Origin: Nocardia sp. alder85J
GTDB taxonomy: Bacteria > Actinomycetota > Actinomycetes > Mycobacteriales > Mycobacteriaceae
Direction of reading: 5' to 3'
DNA length: 64,000 nucleotides
Assembly (NCBI RefSeq): GCF_020176955.2
Contig: NZ_JAIUCZ020000013.1
Location: 62,001 to 126,000, forward strand
Part shown: in pieces, positions 8,394 through 15,507 of the stretch
Position numbering within the stretch: position 1 is the first letter of the stretch
Layout of the letters: every line of letters begins with the position of its first letter
Made by a program: the position numbers and the translations under genes
The notes under the pieces: model-generated
What the model was told of the DNA's origin: nothing
Seen by the model: only the letters and a program-made list of their open reading frames with translations
The model's database searches: none

Positions 8394-8440
8394 TTGACAG
8401 ATTGGTCAACTAGATTGACTATATGGACAAGCTACTTGTC
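8394..8440 (+). promoter_or_regulatory. Cupin promoter with two MarR operators spaced 21 bp
   Basis: TTGACA at 8394-8399 is a consensus -35, with ACTATA-like bases about 17 bases on. Two palindromes overlap it: GTCAA-N5-TTGAC (8405-8419) and GACAAG-N3-CTTGTC (8426-8440). Their centres are 21 bp apart, two helical turns, as expected for cooperative dimers on one face. Confidence 0.65.
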
Positions 8441-8460
8441 TATCTGGAGGAGTGATCCCG

Positions 8461-8835
8461 ATGCCCGTCATCCATGCCGCCGACGCCGAGGTCCGCGATC
8501 TGCACAACGCCCGCTTCACCTCCTACATCCGGCCCGCCACGGGCAGCGCCGAACTGTGCCTGTGGCGGCTGGAGGTCCGGCCCGGCACCGGCGGTCAGGG
8601 CCACCGCATCCTGCGCGAGGAGGTGTTCTTCGTGCTGTCCGGCACGGCTACGCTCACCGTCGACGACGAGGCCACGGTGCTGGCCCCGGGCGATGCCGCC
8701 GTCGTGCCCGCGGGCTCGATGCTGCGGATCGACAACGCGGGTCCGGAGCCCGCGGAGTTCGTGGTGGTGGCGCCGGTCGGATTCACCGGCGAGTTGCCCG
8801 ACGGCACCACCATCACCCCGCACTGGGTGAGCTGA
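8461..8835 (+). CDS. Small cupin-domain protein
   Basis: This single-domain cupin has 124 residues, starting at ATG 8461 with GGAGGA nine bases upstream. Cupin motif 1 is degenerate: GQGHRILREEVFFVLSGTATL keeps the first His and the Glu but lacks the HxH pair. Motif 2 has no obvious metal histidine (PAGSMLRIDNAG). It may therefore be a binding or weakly metal-dependent cupin. Control by the divergent MarR protein is likely. Confidence 0.82.
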   Translation: MPVIHAADAEVRDLHNARFTSYIRPATGSAELCLWRLEVRPGTGGQGHRILREEVFFVLSGTATLTVDDEATVLAPGDAAVVPAGSMLRIDNAGPEPAEFVVVAPVGFTGELPDGTTITPHWVS

Positions 8836-8899
8836 ACCCGCCTGCCGCGGCAACGGGCCGGGCGCATCGCGACGGCCGCTACACCGCGACAATGGGTGA

Positions 8900-8920
8900 T
8901 GTAACCCGTCGCCCTATCTC
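8900..8920 (+). promoter_or_regulatory. Bipartite motif upstream of the ECF sigma operon (copy A)
   Basis: TGTAACCCG-N5-CTATCTC lies 50 bases before the sigma factor start. The same bipartite motif with the same spacing recurs at 10296-10316 before the cupredoxin gene. An ECF-type promoter or a shared operator is the natural reading. The spacing is too short for both halves to be a standard -35/-10 pair, so only one half may be a promoter element. Confidence 0.6.
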
Positions 8921-8970
8921 TCTACAGGCGCGGCTGAAGCGCCGACAACCGTGTGGTGGAGGGGCGGCAG

Positions 8971-9558
8971 ATGGCCGGACGACCGGGGCCCGAGCATCGG
9001 GCCGAACGTCCGCGTGCACGTGAGTTGCGACTGGTGCCCGCCGACGGGTACCCCGACTGGGAGTCGGTCTACCGGGACAATGTCACCTGGGTCTACGGCC
9101 TGATGTTCGGCAAGGTCGGCAATCGGCCCGATGCCGAGGACCTGACCGCCGAGGTGTTCACGACGGCGCTGCCGCCGCTGCGGCTGACCGCGACGGCCCC
9201 GGAGGTGCGCGCCTATCTGCGGGCCACCGCCCGCACGGTGCTCGCGGCGCATTGGCAGGCCCGGCTCGGCCGCGAGATCACCACCATCGACCCGGAGGAC
9301 ATCGACTCCGGCGCGCTGGGATCCGCGCCCGAGCCGGCGGCGGAGCCCGAACCCGGCGGCGCGGCGGAACGGCGGGCGCGGGCGGTGCTGGACCGGCTGC
9401 CGCCGCGGTACCGGCGCATACTGGAGCTCCGTTTCTTGCAGGGACTTTCGGTGCGCGATGCGGCCGCCGCGCTGGAGGTCACCGTCGCGAACGCGAAGGT
9501 GTTGCAGCACCGGGCATTACAGATGGCAGCGCGATCGGACGAGGAGGGTGCGTCGTGA
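8971..9558 (+). CDS. ECF-type RNA polymerase sigma factor
   Basis: This 195-residue sigma-70 family protein contains only regions 2 (about residues 31-95, NRPDAEDLTAEVFTTAL) and 4 (about 135-187, LPPRYRRILELRFLQGLSVRDAAAALEV). ATG 8971 is preferred over GTG 8953 because GGAGG lies eight bases upstream. It heads an operon in which the anti-sigma position is taken by a membrane-anchored Rieske protein. It probably directs transcription from the repeated motif found before itself and before the cupredoxin gene. Confidence 0.9.
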   Translation: MAGRPGPEHRAERPRARELRLVPADGYPDWESVYRDNVTWVYGLMFGKVGNRPDAEDLTAEVFTTALPPLRLTATAPEVRAYLRATARTVLAAHWQARLGREITTIDPEDIDSGALGSAPEPAAEPEPGGAAERRARAVLDRLPPRYRRILELRFLQGLSVRDAAAALEVTVANAKVLQHRALQMAARSDEEGAS

Positions 9559-9610
9559 TCGGATCGTCGGCCCCGCGCGGCACGGCCGAATTCGATGCGG
9601 AGGTGACACT

Positions 9611-10288
9611 GTGAGCGACAGGGACGTCGAGCGTTACGTCGAGGATCTGCTCGCCGGTCGCCGGCCGCGCTCGTGGCAGCCCACCGAGGAGGAGGCGGAG
9701 CAGATCCGTGCCGCCATCGCCCTGCGAGCGGGCCGGCCCGGCGGCACCGAACCCACCGAGGAGTTCCGCACCGATCTGCGTCGCCGGCTGGCGGCCGAAC
9801 TCGGCGAGCCGGCGGCGCCGTCCGCCGCTGGGACGCCGCGGCGGCGCTGGCTGATCGGCACCTCCGCGGCGGCGGTGGCCGCGGCGGCGGCCGGTGCCGT
9901 GGCCGACCATGCCCTCACCGGCGGTGCGCTGCCCGCCGCGCAGCCCCAGCCGACCCTGGTGCCCGCCCGAGGGGAATGGCGCACGGTGGCCACCTCCGCC
10001 GACCTGCCCGAGGGCGGCACCGTCGCCTTCGATGTCGGCACGACCCGCGGATTCGTCTGCCGCCGTAACGATGTCGTGTACGCGCTGTCGGGCATCTGCA
10101 CCCATCAGGGCTGCGCGCTGTGGTTCGACGCGCCGGTGCTGCGCTGCCCCTGCCACAGCACCTCGTTCGACACCGCGGGTGCGGTGGTCACTCATGCGCT
10201 GCCGCAGGCGCCGGCGCCGCTGCCGCGCCTGGAGGTGCGTGAGAACAACGGTGCGATAGAGATTTTCGCGCCGATCCGGCAAGCATGA
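9611..10288 (+). CDS. Membrane-anchored Rieske [2Fe-2S] protein with anti-sigma-like cytoplasmic N-terminus
   Basis: GTG 9611 has GGAGGT six bases upstream. The 225 residues fall into three parts. Residues 1-75 are a charged cytoplasmic segment without zinc ligands (DVERYVEDLLAGRR, then PTEEFRTDLRRRLAAELG). Residues 77-100 are a twin-arginine-type or membrane helix (PRRRWLIGTSAAAVAA). Residues 118-225 are a Rieske domain with ligands C163/H165 (CTHQGC) and C179/H182 (CPCH), the two extra cysteines being the usual disulfide pair. The N-terminus is too long for a simple Tat leader. Its position after an ECF sigma gene suggests it binds the sigma factor inside and senses redox outside. Confidence 0.82.
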   Translation: MSDRDVERYVEDLLAGRRPRSWQPTEEEAEQIRAAIALRAGRPGGTEPTEEFRTDLRRRLAAELGEPAAPSAAGTPRRRWLIGTSAAAVAAAAAGAVADHALTGGALPAAQPQPTLVPARGEWRTVATSADLPEGGTVAFDVGTTRGFVCRRNDVVYALSGICTHQGCALWFDAPVLRCPCHSTSFDTAGAVVTHALPQAPAPLPRLEVRENNGAIEIFAPIRQA

Positions 10289-10295
10289 CGGATCT

Positions 10296-10316
10296 TGTAA
10301 CCCGCTCCGCTATCTC
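10296..10316 (+). promoter_or_regulatory. Bipartite motif upstream of cupredoxin gene (copy B)
   Basis: TGTAACCCG-N5-CTATCTC matches copy A in both conserved blocks while the spacer differs. It begins 8 bases after the Rieske stop codon and 95 bases before the cupredoxin start, suggesting a second sigma-dependent transcription unit. Confidence 0.6.
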
Positions 10317-10390
10317 CTCACGACGACATCGAGTCGCCCGCCCGTCTGTGCGTCGGTGGCCGGTGTCGTTGCCTACCAAGGAGATCGCGA

Positions 10391-10894
10391 ATGAAACCCT
10401 CGCCTCGAACGGCCCGTCTCGCCGGCTGCGCCTTCGCCGTGGCCGCTCTCGCCCTGGCCGCGACCGGTTGCGGCACAACGAATTCGAATACCACTCCGAC
10501 GGATCCGACGCCGGTGTTCGCCTCCGGCGCACCGACCCCGGGTTTCCCGGGCAAGGGCACCCCGATGCCATCGATGCCCGGCATGTCGGCCCCGCCCGCG
10601 AGCGCCGCGCCCGCGGGCACCGGCACGGCCGCCGTCCCGGTCGCCGGGACCGCGGTGTCCATCGACAACTTCGCCTTCGCCCCGGCGAGCCTGACCGTCC
10701 GGGTCGGCAGCACGGTCACCTGGACCAACCACGACGAGGAACCGCACACCGTGGTGAGCGCCGACGGCACCCTGCATTCGCCCGGAATGGGTACCGGCGC
10801 AACGTATTCCTACACTTTCACCAAGGCGGGCACCGTCGACTACGTGTGCTCGATCCACCCGTTCATGCACGGCACCGTGGTGGTGACCCAGTGA
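10391..10894 (+). CDS. Cupredoxin (plastocyanin/azurin-like) lipoprotein
   Basis: This 167-residue exported protein has a lipobox ending at Cys27 (LAATGC), a Pro/Gly/Met-rich linker and a C-terminal blue-copper domain. Type 1 copper ligands are recognisable: His in EEPHTVVS, and Cys, His and Met in DYVCSIHPFMHGTV. It probably accepts or donates one electron at the outer face of the membrane. The preceding Rieske protein is a plausible partner. AAGGAG lies just upstream of the ATG. Confidence 0.9.
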   Translation: MKPSPRTARLAGCAFAVAALALAATGCGTTNSNTTPTDPTPVFASGAPTPGFPGKGTPMPSMPGMSAPPASAAPAGTGTAAVPVAGTAVSIDNFAFAPASLTVRVGSTVTWTNHDEEPHTVVSADGTLHSPGMGTGATYSYTFTKAGTVDYVCSIHPFMHGTVVVTQ

Positions 10895-11817
10895 TCGGGA
10901 ACGAGGGAATGAGCCGCCGCGGATTCCTGCACCATTCGGCCTGGTTCGGCGCCGCGGTCGGCCTGGCCGTGGCCGGTGGCGAGGTGGTTTCGCAGGTCGC
11001 CGGGGCCCCGATGGCGCGGGCCGAGTCCGGACGCCCGGAGTTGCGGTTCGTGCAACTGTCCGACAGTCACCTCGGTTTCCAGGGGCCGGCCAACACCGAT
11101 GTGGTGGCCAGCTTCGCCGAGTCCATCGCGCGGGTGAACTCGCTGGGCTACACCCCGGATTTCGTCATCCACACCGGCGATCTCACCCATCTGTCCACCC
11201 CGGACCAGTTCGATCAGGTGAAGCAGATGCTGCTCGGCCTGAACACGCCGCACGTGTTCACCGTGCCCGGCGAGCACGATTCGGTGGACGACGGCGGCCA
11301 GAAATACCGCGCGGCGTTCGGTCAGGGCACCCGCGGCGACGGCTGGTACAGCTTCGACATCGCCGGCGTGCACGTGATCGCGCTGGTCAACACGCTGAAC
11401 TTGCAGAGCCTCGGACATCTGGGGACCGATCAGGTGGACTTCGTCCGCAAGGACGTCCAGGGGCTGCACAACGACACCCCGATCGTGGTGTTCAGCCACA
11501 TCCCGCTGTTCGCGATGTATCCGCAGTGGGGCTGGGGGACCGACGACGCCGCGCAGGTGCTGAGCCTGCTGAGCCGATTCGACTCGGTCACCTGCCTCAA
11601 CGGCCATGTGCACCAGCTGTTCAGCAAGACCGAGGACAAGGTGGTCTTCCACAGCGCCACCACCACCGCGTACCCGCTGCCGCATCCGGGTGACGGCCCG
11701 GCGCCGAAACCGGTGACGCTGCCGCCCGGACAGTTGCACGCGGCGCTGGGGGTGCGGGAGGTGACCTACCGCAAGGGGCAGCAGGCGCTGGCGGTCACCG
11801 ACACGCCGCTGCCCTGA
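10891..11817 (+). CDS. Tat-exported calcineurin-like metallophosphoesterase
   Basis: GTG 10891 overlaps the cupredoxin stop as GTGA, implying translational coupling; ATG 10909 is the alternative. A Tat leader is visible (SRRGFLHHSAWFGAAVGLAVAGG). The dinuclear metal centre motifs follow in order: LSDSHLGF, HTGDLTH, PGEHD (His-Asp pair, with Glu for the usual Asn), FSHIPL and NGHVHQ. It is a secreted phosphodiesterase or phosphatase of unknown substrate, co-transcribed with copper and Fe-S redox proteins. Confidence 0.88.
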   Translation: MIGNEGMSRRGFLHHSAWFGAAVGLAVAGGEVVSQVAGAPMARAESGRPELRFVQLSDSHLGFQGPANTDVVASFAESIARVNSLGYTPDFVIHTGDLTHLSTPDQFDQVKQMLLGLNTPHVFTVPGEHDSVDDGGQKYRAAFGQGTRGDGWYSFDIAGVHVIALVNTLNLQSLGHLGTDQVDFVRKDVQGLHNDTPIVVFSHIPLFAMYPQWGWGTDDAAQVLSLLSRFDSVTCLNGHVHQLFSKTEDKVVFHSATTTAYPLPHPGDGPAPKPVTLPPGQLHAALGVREVTYRKGQQALAVTDTPLP

Positions 11818-11890
11818 CGCACATCGCCGCCCTGGCAGCTCGGGAATCCACCGCTTCCACTCTCGCTGGAGAGTGATATTCTCCGATAAA

Positions 11891-11905
11891 GAGATGAGCA
11901 ATCTC
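11891..11905. promoter_or_regulatory. Palindrome upstream of the amidohydrolase operon
   Basis: GAGAT-N5-ATCTC lies 61 bases before the amidohydrolase start, with the AT-richer sequence TATTCTCCGATAAA just before it. It is a possible operator; the regulator is unknown, but the TetR gene at the far end of the cluster is one candidate. Confidence 0.4.
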
Positions 11906-11965
11906 AGGGATGTATACGGGGTCGCTGGACGCGAGCAGGCGGCCCCGGGAGCAGTGAGGTGCCGG

Positions 11966-13216
11966 GTGAACATCGACGACATGATCTTGGTGAGCATCGA
12001 CGACCACGTGGTCGAGCCGATCGATATGTTCGAAGGCCGGGTCCCGTCGAAGTGGGTGGATCTCGCTCCCAAGGTCGTCGTCGACGAGCAGGGCATCGAT
12101 CGCTGGATCTACCGCGGCCGGCCCACCGGCGTCGCGGGCCTGAACGCGGTGGTCACCTGGCCGGCCGAGGAATGGGACCGTGACCCGGCGGGCTACGCCG
12201 AGATGCGCCCGGCGGTCTACGACATCCACGAGCGGGTGCGGGACATGAACGTCAACGGCGTCTTCGGGTCCATGTGCTTCCCGACCTTCACCGGATTCTC
12301 GGCCGGGCACCTGACCCACCTCAAGGACGAGATCACCGTCGGCATGATCTCCATCTACAACGACTGGCACATCGACGAGTGGGCCGGGGCCTATCCGGAC
12401 CGGTTCATCTCGATCGCCATTCTGCCGCTGTGGGATCCGCAGCTGGCCGTCGCCGAGATCGAGCGGGTCGCCGCGCGGGGGGTACGCGCGGTGACCATGC
12501 CCGAGCTGCCGCACATCGACGGCCTGCCCAGCTACTTCGACGTCGAGTACTGGGGCCCGGTGTTCCAGGCGCTCCAGGACCACGACGTGGTGATGTGCCT
12601 GCACATCGGCCAGGGCTTCGGCGCCCTGAAGCTGGCCCCCGACGCCCCGATCGACAACCTGATGGTGCTGGCGCCCAGCGTGTCCCAGCTGGCCATCCAG
12701 GACCTGCTGTGGGGTCCGGCGCTGCGCAGCTACCCGGGCCTGAAGATCGCGCTGTCCGAGGGCGGCATCGGCTGGATCCCGTTCTACCTGGACCGCTCCG
12801 ACCGCCACTACACCAATCAGAAGTGGCTGCGCCGCGACTTCGGCGGCAAGATGCCCAGCGACGTGTTCCGCGAGCACGTGCTGGCCTGCTACGTCACCGA
12901 CAAGACCTCGCTGAAGCTGCGCCACGATATCGGCATCGAGAACATCGCGTGGGAATGCGACTACCCGCACTCGGATTCGTACTGGCCGGACGCGCCGGAA
13001 CTGGTGCTGTCGGAGTTGCAGGCCGTCGGCGCCGACGACGCCGATATCGACAAGATCACCTGGCAGAACGCCTGCACGTTCTTCGGCTGGGATCCGTTCG
13101 CTCGCACCCCGCGTGAGCAGACCACCGTGGGTGCGCTGCGCGCGCAGGCCACCGATGTGGATGTCTCGACCCGCACCCGTGCGGAGTACGCGCAGCGCTA
13201 CGCCCAGCGCGCCTGA
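11966..13216 (+). CDS. Amidohydrolase family protein (TIM-barrel metal-dependent hydrolase)
   Basis: This 416-residue member of the amidohydrolase-2 (ACMSD-like) superfamily starts at GTG 11966, with GAGGTG five bases upstream. The metal site begins with SIDDHVVEP, where DDH replaces the more common HxH. Other motifs include VMCLHIGQGFG and WECDYPHSDSYWPDAPE, with the HSD-type C-terminal signature. Members act as decarboxylases or hydrolases on cyclic or aromatic acids. It is followed by a NuoF-like protein and a ferredoxin, a trio suggesting an oxidative degradation step. Confidence 0.88.
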   Translation: MNIDDMILVSIDDHVVEPIDMFEGRVPSKWVDLAPKVVVDEQGIDRWIYRGRPTGVAGLNAVVTWPAEEWDRDPAGYAEMRPAVYDIHERVRDMNVNGVFGSMCFPTFTGFSAGHLTHLKDEITVGMISIYNDWHIDEWAGAYPDRFISIAILPLWDPQLAVAEIERVAARGVRAVTMPELPHIDGLPSYFDVEYWGPVFQALQDHDVVMCLHIGQGFGALKLAPDAPIDNLMVLAPSVSQLAIQDLLWGPALRSYPGLKIALSEGGIGWIPFYLDRSDRHYTNQKWLRRDFGGKMPSDVFREHVLACYVTDKTSLKLRHDIGIENIAWECDYPHSDSYWPDAPELVLSELQAVGADDADIDKITWQNACTFFGWDPFARTPREQTTVGALRAQATDVDVSTRTRAEYAQRYAQRA

Positions 13217-13243
13217 TCCCGTCCCCGCCGAGATGGAAGATTG

Positions 13244-14521
13244 ATGACCGGACAATTCAATGTCGTTGTGGCCGACGGCTGTACGCCCCGGCTGTTGCGC
13301 GACCTCGGTGACACCGAGTCGCTGGACTCCTACCGGGGCACCGGCGGCTATGCCGACCTCCCCGATCCGGAGCCGTTCGTGGCCACCGTGACCGACGCGG
13401 GCCTGCTCGGCCGCGGCGGCGCGGCATTCCCGTTGGGCCGCAAGCTGTCCACCGTGCGCAATGCCGGGGTGACGCCGGTGCTGCTCGCCAATGGTGAAGA
13501 GGGCGAACCGGCTTCGGTGAAGGACCGCTGGTTGCTGCGGTACCGGCCGCATCTGATCCTGGACGGCATGCGCCTGGCCGCGCACACCGTCGGCGCCGAT
13601 CGGGCCGTGCTGTACGTGTCGGATCCCGCCGGGGCCGAGGCCGCCTCGGCCGCGATCGCCGAATTCGACGGCCTGCTCGGTGGCGTCCGGCTGGAGCTGG
13701 TCACCGTCGCCCCCGGTTACGTGGCGGGGGAGGAGACCGCGGCGGTGCGCGCGGTCAACGGCGGTCCGGCCAAGCCGTCCGACAAGCCGCCGCGGCCGTT
13801 CCAGGAGGGTGTGGACGGCCGGCCGACGCTGGTCAGCAATGTGGAGACGTTGTCGCATCTGCCGTTCCTGCTCGCGCACGGCGCCGCGGAGTTCCGCTCG
13901 GTCGGCACCGCCGGATCACCGGGCACCTTCCTGTCGACCGTGACCGGGGCCGGCGCGCCCGTGACCTACGAACTGCCGCACGGCACCCCGGTGTCGGAAC
14001 TGCTCGCCCAGCACGGTGTTTCGACCGACCAGGTGACCGGCCTGCTGCTCGGCGGCTACTTCAACGGCATGATCAACCGCCGCGCGCTGGACGCCACCCT
14101 GGACCACGAGACCCTGCGCGGCCTCGGTTCCGGCCTGGGCTGCGGTGCGGTCGCGGTGCTGACCGCCGAGACCTGCCCGGTCGCGGTGGCCGCCGCGGTG
14201 CTGCGGTACTTCGACCGGGAGAACGCCGGGCAGTGCGGCTCCTGCTTCAACGGCACCGCCGCCATGGCCGCGGCCGCCGAGGCGCTGCGCGACGGCCAGG
14301 CCACCGACGACGATCTGGACCGGCTGCGGCGCTGGTCGACGGTGCTGCGTGGCCGTGGCGCCTGCGGCACACTGGATGCGGCGACCAATGCCGCGGCGAC
14401 CCTGTTCGCGGAGTTCCCGGACCAGGTGGCCGCCCACCGCCGGGGTGCGTGCCCGGTGTGTACCGCGCATCCGTACACCGCCGCGCGACCGTTCGAAGTG
14501 GAAGCTGGGGACCTGGTATGA
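13244..14521 (+). CDS. NuoF-like NADH-binding/SLBB iron-sulfur oxidoreductase subunit
   Basis: This 425-residue protein is related to NuoF. The FMN/NAD site is in LLGRGGAAFPLGRKL and ANGEEGEPASVKDR, an SLBB-type segment follows (TYELPHGTPVSELLAQHG), and a C-terminal cysteine cluster (GQCGSCFNGTAAM and RGRGACGTLDA, then CPVC) could bind an Fe-S cluster. No NuoE or NuoG is nearby, so this is not complex I. It overlaps the ferredoxin gene by ATGA, so it probably passes electrons from NAD(P)H to that ferredoxin. Confidence 0.87.
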   Translation: MTGQFNVVVADGCTPRLLRDLGDTESLDSYRGTGGYADLPDPEPFVATVTDAGLLGRGGAAFPLGRKLSTVRNAGVTPVLLANGEEGEPASVKDRWLLRYRPHLILDGMRLAAHTVGADRAVLYVSDPAGAEAASAAIAEFDGLLGGVRLELVTVAPGYVAGEETAAVRAVNGGPAKPSDKPPRPFQEGVDGRPTLVSNVETLSHLPFLLAHGAAEFRSVGTAGSPGTFLSTVTGAGAPVTYELPHGTPVSELLAQHGVSTDQVTGLLLGGYFNGMINRRALDATLDHETLRGLGSGLGCGAVAVLTAETCPVAVAAAVLRYFDRENAGQCGSCFNGTAAMAAAAEALRDGQATDDDLDRLRRWSTVLRGRGACGTLDAATNAAATLFAEFPDQVAAHRRGACPVCTAHPYTAARPFEVEAGDLV

Positions 14522-14727
14522 AAGTCCGTCTGGATCGCACCCTCTGTGACGGGTTCGGCATCTGCGCCAAGCACGCCCCGGAGTACTTCCCGCTGGACGA
14601 CTGGGGCTACGCCTCGATGGAGCGCAACGGCGACGACGTCCCCGCCGGTGACCACGACGCGGTGCAGCGCGCCCTGCTCGACTGCCCCGTCCACGCCATC
14701 ATCGAGATGAACAACGGCGCACAGTAG
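14518..14727 (+). CDS. Ferredoxin ([3Fe-4S]/[4Fe-4S], P450-type)
   Basis: This 69-residue ferredoxin overlaps the upstream stop as ATGA. The cluster ligands are spaced CDGFGIC (C-x5-C) with a distal CP in LLDCPVHAI, the pattern of single-cluster ferredoxins that serve cytochrome P450s in actinobacteria. The likely reductase is the NuoF-like product upstream. The terminal oxygenase partner is not in this cluster; a P450 exists only as a remnant near 39.5 kb. Confidence 0.9.
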   Translation: MKVRLDRTLCDGFGICAKHAPEYFPLDDWGYASMERNGDDVPAGDHDAVQRALLDCPVHAIIEMNNGAQ

Positions 14728-14813
14728 TTCGATCGGCCCGCCCGTCTCGCAGGACCTCACACGACCTGCGCTTGAACGGTGAAATTCGCACTCCGACCAG
14801 GTAGGCTGAACAG

Positions 14814-15482
14814 GTGTTAAGCGCGCCGAACGGGACTGTCGAGCAGAATGTTCGCATGACCACGCCGCGCCGCATGGGTACCGAGCAGTCCAAAACCCGT
14901 CACCAGTTGCTCGACATCGTCGAACGGCTGATGCTCGAGGAGGGGTACGCCGCCGTCGGTATCCGGCGGGTGGCGCGCGAGGCGGGTGTCACCCCGCCGC
15001 TGGTGCACTACTACTTCCAGACCCTGGACGACCTGTTCATCGCCGCCCTGGAACGCCGCGCCGAGCAGTTGCTGACCCGCCAGGCCCAGATCCTGGAATC
15101 CACCGAACATCCGTTGCAGGTGATGTGGGAGCTGGCCGGCCAGCCCGCCGGGATCACGCTGACCAACGAGTTCGCCGCCCTGTCGGCCCACCGCAAGAAC
15201 ATTCGCTCCCATCTGGCCGAGTACGCGCGGCGCTACCGCGCGCTCCAGGTGACGGTGCTGACCCGGTATCTCGAGCGCACCGGCCGCAGTATGGACGGCA
15301 TCTCGCCGGAGGCCGCGATCTTCCTGATGACGGCGATCTGCCAGGTCCGCATCCGGGAGGAATCGATGGGCATGACAATCGGCCACGCCGAGGCGCTGCT
15401 GCTCGTCGACGAGTTCATCCGACGGCTACAGGGCGAGGTGCCGCCCGCCGCCCCCGCACCGGCCGTCACCGTAGACGGCTGA
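14814..15482 (+). CDS. TetR-family transcriptional regulator
   Basis: This 222-residue protein has the HTH in IRRVAREAGVTPPLVHYYFQTLDDLF and a long ligand domain. GTG 14814 lies six bases after a TAGGCT -10 element, so it may be leaderless. ATG 14856 (MTTPRRMGTEQ) is the alternative. It lies downstream of the ferredoxin and upstream of the XdhC-type gene, so it may control either. Confidence 0.87.
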   Translation: MLSAPNGTVEQNVRMTTPRRMGTEQSKTRHQLLDIVERLMLEEGYAAVGIRRVAREAGVTPPLVHYYFQTLDDLFIAALERRAEQLLTRQAQILESTEHPLQVMWELAGQPAGITLTNEFAALSAHRKNIRSHLAEYARRYRALQVTVLTRYLERTGRSMDGISPEAAIFLMTAICQVRIREESMGMTIGHAEALLLVDEFIRRLQGEVPPAAPAPAVTVDG

Positions 15483-15507
15483 CCTGGCTGTCGAGAGGAT
15501 GTGTGCG

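Noticed and set aside
10285..11817. A 510-residue frame starting after the Rieske gene
   Set aside because: Its first 200 residues are antisense-like shadow of the cupredoxin gene; the phosphoesterase starts at 10891 or 10909.
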